Notes under the pieces: model-generated
What the model was told of the DNA's origin: nothing
Seen by the model: only the letters and a program-made list of their open reading frames with translations
Databases searched by the model: none
In this document: positions 7,785-15,882 of the stretch, in pieces
How the letters are laid out: every line of letters begins with the position of its first letter
Numbering within the stretch: position 1 is the stretch's first letter
Program-made: the position numbers and the translations under genes
Source: UBA877 sp034436335
Lineage (GTDB): Bacteria; Chloroflexota; Anaerolineae; Anaerolineales; Villigracilaceae
Length of the DNA: 64,000 nucleotides
Assembly: GCA_034436335.1 (NCBI GenBank)
Contig: DAOTVO010000019.1
Span: 1 to 64,000, forward strand
Direction of reading: 5' to 3'

Positions 7785-8594
7785 ATGGATGCAGCGAAAG
7801 ATTGGAACAATAAGATTGCCGTCATCACCGGGGCATCTTCGGGTATCGGGGCGGCGACGGCGCGGCGGCTGGCGCGGGAGGGGCTGCAGGTGATTCTGGC
7901 GGCGCGCCGCCTCGACCGGCTGCAAGCGCTGACCGAGGCAATCCGCGCCGAAGGCGGCCGCGCCTGGCCCCTGGCCGTTGACCTGACGCAGGAGGCCGAG
8001 CGCGCCCGTCTCTTCGCCGAGGTGGAAACGCGCTTCGGCGGGGCCGATGTGCTGGTCAACAACGCCGGGCTGGGCTGGTACGGCTACGGAGCCAAGATGC
8101 CGTGGAAGACGGCCTGGGAAATGCTGCAAGTGAACGTGGAAGCAGTTGTCCAACTCAGCCTGTCGTTTCTGCCGGGGATGCGGCGGAGGAACGCCGGGCA
8201 CATCGTCAACGTCGGCTCGATTTCGGGCAGCCTGCCCAGCCAGGGCGTGGCAGTCTACGGGGCGACCAAGTCCTTTCTCGACAATTTCACCACCGCTCTG
8301 CACCGCGAACTGAGCGGGACGCGCCTCCACGTCAGCGTGGTGCGCGCCGGGCCGGTGCGGACGGAATTCGGCGAGGTCGCCCTCCGCCAGGAGAACGGCG
8401 GCCACGTCCCGACCGAACACATCGGCGTGACGGCCAAGCATGTGGCCGAGCGCATCTGGAAGTTGCTGCTGCGCCCGCGCCGCGTCCTCTACGTCCCCGG
8501 CTGGCTGCGCGTCGTCCCCTGGGCCGAACTGGCCTTCGGCTGGCTGATTGACCGCCTTGGGCCGCTGCTGTTGAAAAGGATGGATTATGGTTAA
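7785..8594 (+). CDS. Short-chain dehydrogenase/reductase
   Basis: A 269-residue classical SDR oxidoreductase. The cofactor motif TGASSGIG lies at residues 15-22, NNAG follows near residue 91, and the active-site YGATK is near residue 158. The C-terminal tail is hydrophobic (WAELAFGWLIDRLGPLLL), suggesting membrane association as in acyl-reductase-like SDRs such as DltE/YqjQ. The substrate is unknown. No clear ribosome-binding site is seen before the ATG; the 145 bases upstream are AT-rich and resemble a degenerate CTTTGTG-type intergenic repeat. Confidence 0.88.
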   Translation: MDAAKDWNNKIAVITGASSGIGAATARRLAREGLQVILAARRLDRLQALTEAIRAEGGRAWPLAVDLTQEAERARLFAEVETRFGGADVLVNNAGLGWYGYGAKMPWKTAWEMLQVNVEAVVQLSLSFLPGMRRRNAGHIVNVGSISGSLPSQGVAVYGATKSFLDNFTTALHRELSGTRLHVSVVRAGPVRTEFGEVALRQENGGHVPTEHIGVTAKHVAERIWKLLLRPRRVLYVPGWLRVVPWAELAFGWLIDRLGPLLLKRMDYG

Positions 8595-8640
8595 TGGGCT
8601 ATGGTTAATGGGCTATGGTTAATGGACTATGGTGAATGGA
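8587..8640. repeat. 14-bp tandem repeat at the end of the SDR gene
   Basis: ATGGTTAATGGGCT is repeated almost four times (last copies vary: GGACT, GTGAATGGA). The first copy includes the TAA stop codon of the SDR gene. Confidence 0.85.
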
Positions 8641-8650
8641 GTTAGAAGAG

Positions 8651-8685
8651 AACGACCCCGGAGATTTCTTCCGGGGCCGTCTTTT
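8651..8685 (+). terminator. Rho-independent terminator between convergent genes
   Basis: ACGACCCCGG (8652-8661) pairs, with one mismatch, with CCGGGGCCGT (8671-8680), followed by CTTTT. It would end transcription of the SDR gene. Confidence 0.8.
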
Positions 8686-8690
8686 CAACC

Positions 8691-8730
8691 ACTGTCCACT
8701 GTCCACTGAACACTGAACACTGCCTACTGG
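8691..8730. repeat. 7-bp tandem repeat spanning the TldE stop codon
   Basis: ACTGTCC x2, ACTGAAC x2, ACTGCCT, ACTGG in direct succession. The TldE stop (8724-8726 on the complement) lies in the fifth unit. Confidence 0.85.
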
Positions 8731-10028
8731 TTCTTCCCTGCCACCGTCATTTCTTCGATCAACACATACGGCGCATAGAACGTGCTATAGACCCACTGCG
8801 CCTCGCGGCTGACGGCGGCCACCTCTTTGAGCAGATCGTAGATGTTGCCGGCGATGGACAGGTCTTTGACCTGCCCGACGATCTCGCCCTTTTCGATTTT
8901 GAAGGCCAGCGCCAGCGGGTTTGAGAAGGCGCCGGAGAGGATGTTGCCCTGGCCAAGGCCGAGCAGGTCTTCGACCAGGAGGCCCTCGTCAATGCCGGCC
9001 AGCATCTCCTCGAGCGGCGTCTCGCCGGGCTGGAGGATGAGATTGGTGAACGACGGCTCCGGCGGATAGAACAGGCCGCCGCGCGAGGCGTTGCCGGTCG
9101 ATTCGACCCCCGACTGGGCCGCCGTTTTCAGGTCATAGACGAAGCCCTGGAGCACGCCGCGCTCGATCAGGACGTTGCGGCGGCGCGGCACGCCCTCGTC
9201 ATCGTAGGAGGCGCTGGCAAACTTGCCGTCTATCGTGCCATCGTCCACGACGGTGATTTTCTCGTCGAAGAGTTTTTCGCCAACCTTGCCGCGCATGGGT
9301 GAGGTGCCTTTGTAGACTTCCTTGCCGTTCAAGCCCTGAGCGAGCGGCAGCGCCAGCGCCAGCGTGCCAGTGGGGGCAAACAAGACCGGCATCTTACCCG
9401 GCTTGAGGGTGGTGATCCTGCGCGCCCGCTCCAATTTCTGCACCAGGCGGCGGACAAAGTCGAGGTAGTCGTCCTGCCAAAGGGTCGTGCCGAGTTGGTC
9501 GTAGAGGATGAGCACGTCATCGCCCTCGATGCGGTCAATTTCGACGCCGATGGAGAGCGGCGAGGTGCGGAAGGCCACGTCCAGGCCTTTCTGGTTGCGG
9601 ATGGAGGCCGAGGCGAGGCTGCGCTCCAGGCTGACGTTGCAGCGAGCGTTCGGCTCGACGGGCAGAATCAGGTCGAGGATTTCGCGGCCGATTTCGACCA
9701 GGCGGGCGATGGGCAGGTCGGCCACGGCCCGGTCGAAGGTGCGGACGATGGGAGCCGGCCGCGGGTCCGCAAACGAGAACGGGGCGGGGTCGCCGTAGGC
9801 GGCCGATTCGAGGGCGTTGGCGGCCAGTTTGTCGAGGGCGGCCGAGTCGGTCGAGGCGGAAAAGCCCAGTCTCCCCTTGCGGATGACGCGCACGGCCGCG
9901 CCTTTCGTCTCGGCAACGGTGCAGGTCTTCAACTGGTTGGCTTCGTACTCAACGGTGGTCTTTTCGTTTTGCAGGTCGAGGAGTTCGAATTGCTCGGCCT
10001 GGGATTGGAGGTGGGTGAGGATGTCCAT
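8724..10028 (-). CDS. tldE: TldE/PmbA family metalloprotease-associated subunit
   Basis: A 434-residue member of the TldD/PmbA family. In the studied systems TldD and TldE form a heteromeric protease that trims peptides, for example during microcin B17 or CcdA processing, and TldE lacks the zinc motif. This copy likewise has no HExxxH. Recognisable segments include RRRNVLIERGVLQGFVYD and the glycine-rich NPLALAFKIEKGEIVGQVKD block. The reading frame stays open upstream to 10145, but I chose the ATG at 10028 (MDILTHLQSQ): it avoids overlapping the tldD end and matches family length. It lies 25 bases after tldD and is surely co-transcribed with it. Confidence 0.88.
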   Translation of the reverse strand: MDILTHLQSQAEQFELLDLQNEKTTVEYEANQLKTCTVAETKGAAVRVIRKGRLGFSASTDSAALDKLAANALESAAYGDPAPFSFADPRPAPIVRTFDRAVADLPIARLVEIGREILDLILPVEPNARCNVSLERSLASASIRNQKGLDVAFRTSPLSIGVEIDRIEGDDVLILYDQLGTTLWQDDYLDFVRRLVQKLERARRITTLKPGKMPVLFAPTGTLALALPLAQGLNGKEVYKGTSPMRGKVGEKLFDEKITVVDDGTIDGKFASASYDDEGVPRRRNVLIERGVLQGFVYDLKTAAQSGVESTGNASRGGLFYPPEPSFTNLILQPGETPLEEMLAGIDEGLLVEDLLGLGQGNILSGAFSNPLALAFKIEKGEIVGQVKDLSIAGNIYDLLKEVAAVSREAQWVYSTFYAPYVLIEEMTVAGKNQ

Positions 10029-10053
10029 GGTGATTCTGCTCCCGGTTTTGTGA

Positions 10054-11424
10054 CTACTCGCCGCCGATGACGACGTTCTGAATGCGGATATGCGGCGCGC
10101 CCATGCCGACCGGCAGAGGGTATTGGTTGCCCTTGCCGCAGCCACCGCCGGTGTTCAGCCATTTGAAGTCGTTCCCGATGGCGTCTATGTTGTCGAGGGT
10201 GGTGAAGAGGTTGCCGGAGAGGATGACGTCCTTGACCATCTCGGCAATCTGGCCCTTGCGAATCATGTAGGCGTAGCCGGAACTGAAGGAGAAGTTCTCC
10301 AATTGGGTCTGACCGCCGTAGGCATCGCAGGCGTAGATGCCGAGTTCGATGTCCTTGATCATGTCCTCGAAGGGGGTTGTGCCGTTGTCGATGGCGGTGT
10401 TGGTCATGCGGACGATGGGGGCGAAGCGGTAATTGATGGCGCGGGCGTTGCCGGAGGCCTGTTCGCCCATCCTGGCGGCGGTCTGACGGGAGTGCAGGCG
10501 GCCGACCAGCACGCCGTCGCGGATGAGCCAGTTGCAGCGGGCGGGCGTGCCCTCGTCATCGTAGAGGGTGGTGCCGCGCAGGTTGGGGATCGAGCCGTCG
10601 TCGAAGACGTTCAGGATGCCCTTGCCGAAACGGCGGCCAAGGGTCATCATCTCGCGGGCTTTGGGATTTTCGTAGACGAAATCGGCCTCCGAAAGATGCC
10701 CGAAGGCTTCGTGGATGAAGACGCCCGCCAGCATCTGGTCAATGATCACCGGATAGACGCCGGCCTTGACCGGCCTGGCCGTGAGCAGTTCGACGGCTTT
10801 CTGCGCCGCCTTGCGGGCCAGTTCGTCCTTCTCCAGCACGTACTCGAAGCCCTGAGTCGTGGCAAACGATTCGTGCGCCTGCTGGACGTTGTCGCCGTCG
10901 CGGGCGATGGCAAAGGCGCCGACCACCACCGCCGGTTTTTCCTGCTCGAGATAGGTGCCCTCGGAGTTGGCAAAGATGACGCGGCTGAACGAGTCGGAGT
11001 AGGCGGCTTGGCTGTCAATGATTTTGTCGCTGTAGGAGAGGACGATCTCGTTGTAGCGCTCGGCCAGGGCCTTCTTTTCGGCCAGCGAAACATCGCGGAA
11101 GTCGCGCTCCATCTGGGCGGTCACCACCTGACGAACCGGCTCGACCTCGGCCAGTTCGACCGGTTCGGGCACGGAGGCGACCAGGGCGCACTGGTAGGCC
11201 TGGTCCACCTTGGTCAGCAGGTCATCGAGGTTGTTGAAGGTGGCCACGCCCCAGCCTTTGTCGCGGATCAGGCAGCGGACGATGCCGCCCTTGTCAATGT
11301 TGGCGCCGGCGGTCTCCAGTTCGCGGCCGCGGAAGACGACCCGGGTGGTCTCCTTTTCCTCGATGCGGATTTCGGTGTAGTCGGCCCGGCTGCGTTTGAG
11401 GGCTTCTTGAATGCGGTCTTGCAT
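10054..11424 (-). CDS. tldD: TldD family metalloprotease
   Basis: A 456-residue zinc protease subunit of the TldD/TldE pair. The HEAFGH motif (HExxxH) in the segment AGVFIHEAFGHLSEAD supplies zinc ligands, and the family block GRRFGKGILNVFDDGS follows. The frame is open upstream to 11490, but the ATG at 11424 (MQDRIQEAL) has an AGGAGA ribosome-binding site and fits the family start. The next gene downstream is tldE. A frayed REP-like palindrome lies upstream at 11505. Confidence 0.9.
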   Translation of the reverse strand: MQDRIQEALKRSRADYTEIRIEEKETTRVVFRGRELETAGANIDKGGIVRCLIRDKGWGVATFNNLDDLLTKVDQAYQCALVASVPEPVELAEVEPVRQVVTAQMERDFRDVSLAEKKALAERYNEIVLSYSDKIIDSQAAYSDSFSRVIFANSEGTYLEQEKPAVVVGAFAIARDGDNVQQAHESFATTQGFEYVLEKDELARKAAQKAVELLTARPVKAGVYPVIIDQMLAGVFIHEAFGHLSEADFVYENPKAREMMTLGRRFGKGILNVFDDGSIPNLRGTTLYDDEGTPARCNWLIRDGVLVGRLHSRQTAARMGEQASGNARAINYRFAPIVRMTNTAIDNGTTPFEDMIKDIELGIYACDAYGGQTQLENFSFSSGYAYMIRKGQIAEMVKDVILSGNLFTTLDNIDAIGNDFKWLNTGGGCGKGNQYPLPVGMGAPHIRIQNVVIGGE

Positions 11425-11504
11425 GGATTTCTCCTTTCTGGTCTTTGGGCCACGCATTGCACAAATGGCGCGAAGAATTTTTAGCCACAAAAAAGTTTGT
11501 CAGT

Positions 11505-11530
11505 GCAGAACGAGATTAATCTCGTCCTAC
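11505..11530. repeat. REP-like palindrome, ACGAGAT family
   Basis: Perfect 16-base palindrome ACGAGATTAATCTCGT (11510-11525) ending in CCTAC; the left foot reads GCAGA rather than GTAGG. It lies 7 bases past the stop codon of the minus-strand gene at 11538. Confidence 0.75.
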
Positions 11531-11537
11531 ACTTTTT

Positions 11538-11909
11538 TCACTCGACAAAAATCTCCACGTGTTCGCCGTCTTCGTCATCGGTGACGTCAATGATTTTGCC
11601 GGTCACGCCGGCGCGCAGGGCGTTCATCAACTGGTCCATGTCCACGCCCTCGATTTCGGGGGCGAAGTGGGCGCCGATTTTCATCCCGGCCTCGATCAGC
11701 GAGAGCGGAATCTGGACGGTGGCCTTGGCGCGGCCGCTGCGCAGGTCGGTGACGCGCACCCGCAGCCATTTGGTGCCGCCGCTCGCCAGTCCGCCGGGGC
11801 GAGTGCCGCCCGCCAGCGCCGAGAGCAGTTTGGCGCCCTCTTCGGCGCTCAACTTGCCTTCCTCGATCATCTTCAAGATTTTCATTCGTTCTTCGGCTGT
11901 AGCCATCAT
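11538..11909 (-). CDS. Small SHOCT-like-domain protein
   Basis: A 123-residue protein of unknown function. The N-terminus (ERMKILKMIEEGKLSAEEGAKLL) is the short helical motif shared with three neighbours. A second domain follows (about residues 45-123), with alternating charged and hydrophobic residues ending in DGEHVEIFVE. The C-terminal half resembles that of the gene at 13204, so the two look paralogous. The start has AGGAGG just upstream. It is the last gene of the minus-strand module headed by the DUF2089-type regulator. Confidence 0.75.
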   Translation of the reverse strand: MMATAEERMKILKMIEEGKLSAEEGAKLLSALAGGTRPGGLASGGTKWLRVRVTDLRSGRAKATVQIPLSLIEAGMKIGAHFAPEIEGVDMDQLMNALRAGVTGKIIDVTDDEDGEHVEIFVE

Positions 11910-11943
11910 GCGCCTCCTTACGATGTCAAAAGATTATCGGTTT

Positions 11944-13200
11944 TTAGCCTGTCGGCTGCTCATTCCCGTTCTTCGGCAATTTGAACTTGAGCAAAACCGG
12001 AATAATGGTCAGCAAGGTGACCACCACCGTGATCAGGAACGGGAAGCGCGGGCTGACATGCGCCCACAGCCAGCCGCCGATCCAGGGAGCAGGCAAGGAA
12101 ACCAGGCCCAAACTGGTGCTGAACAAACCAAACGCCGTGCCGCGCAAGCTCGCCGGGACGGCTTTGCTGATGAGCGAGGCGTAAGCCGGCGAGAGCAACC
12201 CGACCCCGACCCCGGCCAGCGCCCAGCCCACATACACCAGCCAGGCGGCTCCGGCCGGGACAAAGACCAGCAGTCCCAACGAGAAACCAACCAGGGCAAA
12301 GCCGAGGGCAATGCCCACCCGCTCGCCGGCCTTGTCGGCCAGCAAGCCGCCGGGGATGTGCATGGCCATCATGAAGGCGCCGAAAATGCTGCTCGTCAGG
12401 CCGATCTGCGTCAGATTCAGACCGATTTGCTCCTGCATGTACACCGAGAACAGGTTCATGGACAGGGCGAAGGAAATATCGCGCACGCCATCGGTGATGA
12501 GAATCCAGGTGATCACGCCGCCGGAGACGAGCAAGCCGAACATCGTCCCCAGATTCGTTTTCAGACTGGCCAAGGTCAGTCCCTGCGCCCCCGGCTGCGC
12601 CCCTTGCGCGGCCCGGCGCGCCATGCTGATTCGGATGAGGGTCGCCAGGATGTACAAAAGAGCCGCCACCATCAGCATGGGCTTAAAGCCATAAGTCTCT
12701 GCCAGCCAGCCGCCGAAAATCGGGCCGATGACGCCCACCACGCCGAACAGCGTTTGGGTGACGCCGAACATCCGAGCGCGATTCTCTTCGCTGGATTGTT
12801 CGGCAATAAAGGCATCAAAACTGGGGCCGATCAGGGCGCGCGTCATGGCGCCCAGGGCTTCGGCGGCCAGCAGCCATTCCCAGCGCCGCGCCAGGATGAG
12901 CGGCGCATAGGCCAACACCCCGAACAGGCTGCCGATGGCAATCGCCCGCAGGCGGCCGATCGTATCCGAAATCCAGCCCCCGACAATCTGCAAAGCCAGC
13001 GGAATAATCGAGGCCAGGGTGAAGAACAAGCCAATCTGCTGGATATCGGCGCCGAGGTCGCGCACATAGAGCGACATCAGCGGCCCGTACATGTTCCCCC
13101 CCAGGTTGGCCAGAATCATGGCCAGCATAAAGAGCAACAGAAAGCCCGTCAGCAGGGGCGCCTTTTTGGCTGCAACGCTTGAAATAGAAGAAGGCTGCAT
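11944..13200 (-). CDS. MFS transporter
   Basis: A 418-residue major facilitator superfamily permease with about twelve membrane segments. MFS loop signatures are visible: GGWISDTIGRLRAIAIG between segments 2 and 3 (the G-x-x-x-D-x-x-G-R-x-x pattern) and a related GLLADKAGERVGI in the second half. The N-terminus is cytoplasmic and short. Drug or metabolite efflux is the most common role of this subfamily, but the substrate is not readable. It lies 3 bases after the gene at 13204 and within the SHOCT-like module, which suggests co-regulation with an envelope-stress response. Confidence 0.9.
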   Translation of the reverse strand: MQPSSISSVAAKKAPLLTGFLLLFMLAMILANLGGNMYGPLMSLYVRDLGADIQQIGLFFTLASIIPLALQIVGGWISDTIGRLRAIAIGSLFGVLAYAPLILARRWEWLLAAEALGAMTRALIGPSFDAFIAEQSSEENRARMFGVTQTLFGVVGVIGPIFGGWLAETYGFKPMLMVAALLYILATLIRISMARRAAQGAQPGAQGLTLASLKTNLGTMFGLLVSGGVITWILITDGVRDISFALSMNLFSVYMQEQIGLNLTQIGLTSSIFGAFMMAMHIPGGLLADKAGERVGIALGFALVGFSLGLLVFVPAGAAWLVYVGWALAGVGVGLLSPAYASLISKAVPASLRGTAFGLFSTSLGLVSLPAPWIGGWLWAHVSPRFPFLITVVVTLLTIIPVLLKFKLPKNGNEQPTG

Positions 13201-13203
13201 AAC

Positions 13204-13845
13204 TTATCCGATATACACTTTCACGCGCTCGCCGTCTTCGCCCTCATCCACGTTGACAACCAGCGGCTCGTCGCCGGTAAAGCCGGTTTCCAGCACCTGA
13301 ATTACTTCGTCCACGTGGGTCTCTTTCAACTCTTCGATTTTGTGGCCGAAGGTACGAAAGAACCAGGCGATCAATCCCAGCGGGAGAGGAAAGCCCAGGA
13401 AAATGCGCGAGGGCTTCTCGCCCGGCTTCTGGTGAACGTCCACGAAAACCCAGCGCGCGCGGCGCGTCCTGGCTGCGGCGGCCATCAGCAGCACGCCCAG
13501 CAAGAGCGGCAGGATCAGGCAGAAGAACCAGAAATTCATCCCCGGCCCCTGCAGGAGGGCGTACATGCCCCAGGCGCTGAGCAGGACGACCGCCACGCCG
13601 ATCCACAACGGGACCTGCCACAGGCGCCGCGCCGTGGACTTGACCCGTGCGATGCGCGGGTCCGCTTCGAGGCCCGACCGTTCGGCTGGTTCCTCCGCCC
13701 CGGCCGCGCTTTCGGCGGCGGTTTCCGAGGCCTCTTCTTCGGGCGGGAGTTGGTCGAGGGCCTGCATCAGTTTCAGGCCGTCCTCGGCGGTGATTTTGCC
13801 GTCGGCGATCATGTTTAGAATACGGTTGCGTTCTTCTTCGGTCAT
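13204..13845 (-). CDS. SHOCT-like membrane protein
   Basis: A 213-residue protein. Residues 3-30 (ERNRILNMIADGKITAEDGLKL) are the short helical motif shared in this module. An acidic linker and two membrane segments follow (about 75-92 and 97-118), then a C-terminal domain (about 125-213) ending in EDGERVKVYIG that resembles the one in the protein at 11538. The motif at the N-terminus would be cytosolic. No function is known; the arrangement suggests a membrane-anchored partner of the regulator at 15264. Confidence 0.75.
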   Translation of the reverse strand: MTEEERNRILNMIADGKITAEDGLKLMQALDQLPPEEEASETAAESAAGAEEPAERSGLEADPRIARVKSTARRLWQVPLWIGVAVVLLSAWGMYALLQGPGMNFWFFCLILPLLLGVLLMAAAARTRRARWVFVDVHQKPGEKPSRIFLGFPLPLGLIAWFFRTFGHKIEELKETHVDEVIQVLETGFTGDEPLVVNVDEGEDGERVKVYIG

Positions 13846-13866
13846 CGGAAGTCTCCGTCCTCTTTC

Positions 13867-14032
13867 GACAGCCTGGAAAGGCCGGTTTGCTCACGACAGC
13901 CTGGAAAGGCTGGTTTGCTCATGACAGCCTGGAAAGGCCGGTTTTTGTTCACGACAGCCTGGAAAGGCCGGTTTGTTGATGACAGCCTGGAAAGGCCGGT
14001 TTGCTCATGACAGCCTGGAAAGGCTGTCCTAC
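13867..14032. repeat. 28-bp tandem array of a REP-like half-palindrome
   Basis: GACAGCCTGGAAAGGC begins at 13867, 13895, 13923, 13953, 13981 and 14009, giving periods of 28, 28, 30, 28 and 28. Five copies continue into a CGGTTTG-rich spacer; the sixth is a full palindrome ending GGCTGTCCTAC. The array sits between two genes of the minus-strand module, and its CTA (14029-14031) is the stop codon of the upstream gene in that module. Confidence 0.93.
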
Positions 14033-15267
14033 TTGCCTTCCAGGGCGGCCAGGAGTTTCTCGGCTTCTTCGACGGTGATTTTCTTCTCCTGGAGCATCTT
14101 CAGGATTTGTAGCCGCTCTGCCTCGCTGACCGGCTCGGGCTTCTCGGCCGGGCCGCGCGGGGTCAGGTCCCAGTTCCAGCGGCCGATTTCCATGCTCACT
14201 TGGCCGCGGCGGGCGCGTACCTCGGCGGCGCGGGCCTTGGCCTCGGCGCGGCGCATGGCCGCCTCGACTTTGGCCTCCGTCCGCCGCGAGGCGACCTCGA
14301 CGCGTTCGCGCGAGCGTTCCACCGCCTGGACGCGCCGGTTGATGCGCTCCGAAAGGTCGGGCGGGATGGGCGGAAGGGGCGGGATGGGAGGAATATCCCA
14401 GTCGCCGCTGTCGGCCATGCCGACGCCGAAATCGGCCGCCGAGTCCCAGGCGTCGGCGCGGCTGGTGACGAGCAGATCGTCGCCGGCGGTTAGGTACATT
14501 TTGGCGATGTTTTCCGTCTGCGGCCCGATGGTCAGGTTGTAGGCGCTCATCTCGCCGGAAAGTTCCACGCCCGGAATATCCACCTGCACGTTTTCGGGGC
14601 CTCCGCCGACAAGATGTAATTCCACATTGACATCCTTTGGCAGGCGGACAAGGAGGTCATCGCCGGCGGTGGCGTGGTAGAGACAGCCAGGCTGTGGCTC
14701 CAGGTAGATGGCCACATCTGCTCCGGCGGTCACGTTGACGCTGCCGCGCACACCGCGGACGTACAGGTCCGAGCCGACGCTCTGAATGACCAGACTGCCC
14801 TTCACGTCGCGCAGGGAGGCGTCGCCGCCGACCGTCTCGAGGACGCAGTCGCCCTTGCAGCCGCGCAGGGTGAAGTCCCCGGAGACGGATTTTGCCGAGA
14901 CGGGGCCGACATGACGCAGGGAGGCGTCGCCGGCGATGGTCTCGGCGTCCAGCAGGCCGAGGTCGTTCATGGTCACGTCGCCGGCCACCGGGCCGAGGCG
15001 CAGCGGCCCTTGCAGAGCCTGCAAACTGGCGTCACCGGAAACAGACTCAACGGTCAGCGCGGCCGGACGCGGCAGGTAGAGAATCAAATCTTCATCGCAG
15101 ACGAGGCACGCCTGCCCACCTTCGATCGTCAGCGTCAGATGGTCGCCGTCGGTCTTGGCCATGATTTCAGCGCGCTCCCATCCGGCCACGCGCAGGTCGC
15201 CGCGGACAGCGCTCACATGAACAGGCAGATGGGGGTCAACGGATAGAGTCTGTTGCTGCATGGTCAC
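14029..15267 (-). CDS. DUF4097-like beta-strand protein with C-terminal SHOCT-like motif
   Basis: A 412-residue protein. Residues 1 to about 265 are repeated short beta-strand units (for example VAGDVTMND, IAGDASLRHV, VSGDFTLRG, VGGDASLRDV), the pattern of DUF4097/LiaX-type beta-helical adhesin-like domains. A proline-rich stretch, a charged coiled coil (about 300-360, many ARA/EAR repeats) and a terminal SHOCT-like motif (ERLQILKMLQEKKITVEEAEKLL) follow. Its ATG overlaps the stop of the DUF2089-type gene by 4 bases. Related proteins in Firmicutes sense cell-envelope stress; here that is inference. Its stop codon lies in a repeat. Confidence 0.82.
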   Translation of the reverse strand: MTMQQQTLSVDPHLPVHVSAVRGDLRVAGWERAEIMAKTDGDHLTLTIEGGQACLVCDEDLILYLPRPAALTVESVSGDASLQALQGPLRLGPVAGDVTMNDLGLLDAETIAGDASLRHVGPVSAKSVSGDFTLRGCKGDCVLETVGGDASLRDVKGSLVIQSVGSDLYVRGVRGSVNVTAGADVAIYLEPQPGCLYHATAGDDLLVRLPKDVNVELHLVGGGPENVQVDIPGVELSGEMSAYNLTIGPQTENIAKMYLTAGDDLLVTSRADAWDSAADFGVGMADSGDWDIPPIPPLPPIPPDLSERINRRVQAVERSRERVEVASRRTEAKVEAAMRRAEAKARAAEVRARRGQVSMEIGRWNWDLTPRGPAEKPEPVSEAERLQILKMLQEKKITVEEAEKLLAALEGK

Positions 15268-15644
15268 TCCTCTCCCTGCAGGAGGCGCATGGCCTCCTCA
15301 GCGGTAATCTGGCCGGCGTCGAGTTGCTCCAGCACGGCGCGGCGCTTCTCGTCCGAGAGTTCGGGAGGCTCGTCGCGGCCCGGTTCATAGCCGAGGGCGC
15401 GGATGATTTCGTGCAAGCGGTTGCGCAAGGTGGGGTAGGAGAGGCCCATCTCGTCGGCCATGCGGTTCATTTTTCCTTCCACCCGCACAAAGGTCTCGAT
15501 GAAATCGAGTTGTTCGGGGCTCAGGCCGGCAAAGGCGCTGCGGGCGAAGCGGCCTTCGAGGGTGGTGTCGCAGGCCTCGCAGTGCAGACGGGTGATGGTC
15601 AGTCCGCCTCCGCAGACCGGGCATTTGCTCAAGGCAGATTTCAT
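15264..15644 (-). CDS. DUF2089-type zinc-ribbon/HTH regulator
   Basis: A 126-residue putative transcription regulator. It starts with a zinc ribbon (CPVC near residue 8 and CEAC near residue 23), continues with a helix-turn-helix region (MADEMGLSYPTLRNRLHEII) and ends in the SHOCT-like motif (RRAVLEQLDAGQITAEEAMRLL). This is the DUF2089 layout. It is the first gene of the module and overlaps the next by 4 bases. A strong promoter lies about 80 bases upstream. As a small HTH protein heading the operon it probably controls it. Confidence 0.87.
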   Translation of the reverse strand: MKSALSKCPVCGGGLTITRLHCEACDTTLEGRFARSAFAGLSPEQLDFIETFVRVEGKMNRMADEMGLSYPTLRNRLHEIIRALGYEPGRDEPPELSDEKRRAVLEQLDAGQITAEEAMRLLQGEE

Positions 15645-15725
15645 CGTTCTGTTCTTACCGGCAAGCGTTCTTCAAGAGAGCAGCTGCCGGCCTCCTTTCT
15701 AAAAATTCGTTTCAATCTATTCAAG

Positions 15726-15754
15726 ATTATACAACATAATTTTTAAATTTTCAA
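15726..15754 (-). promoter_or_regulatory. Promoter of the DUF2089 module
   Basis: On the minus strand: TTGAAA (15749-15754), a 17-base spacer, TATAAT (15726-15731). The surrounding 100 bases are markedly AT-rich compared with the rest of the window. The start would lie near 15719, giving a leader of about 75 bases. Confidence 0.8.
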
Positions 15755-15882
15755 GTGTTTTGTTTAAAATTATCAAAGAGGTTTTTTATTTTCTAAAAGC
15801 ACTCTTGAGACCTGTGAAAGACGATGTTCCCACGTCCATCGTTTTGGACTAAAATCAGGCCATCTCAATCGGCGGAGGCAGC

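Noticed and set aside
10090..11484. Long plus-strand frame opposite tldD
   Set aside because: Gly/Val/Asp-rich translation typical of antisense to a GC-rich gene; tldD on the other strand is unambiguous.
11497..13182. Long plus-strand frame opposite the MFS gene
   Set aside because: Gln/Arg-rich translation without membrane segments; the minus-strand MFS permease is clear.
13867..14032. CRISPR array
   Set aside because: The regular 28-bp spacing suggested CRISPR, but the part between the repeated halves is also repeated (CGGTTTG with small changes), so there are no unique spacers, and no cas genes are present.
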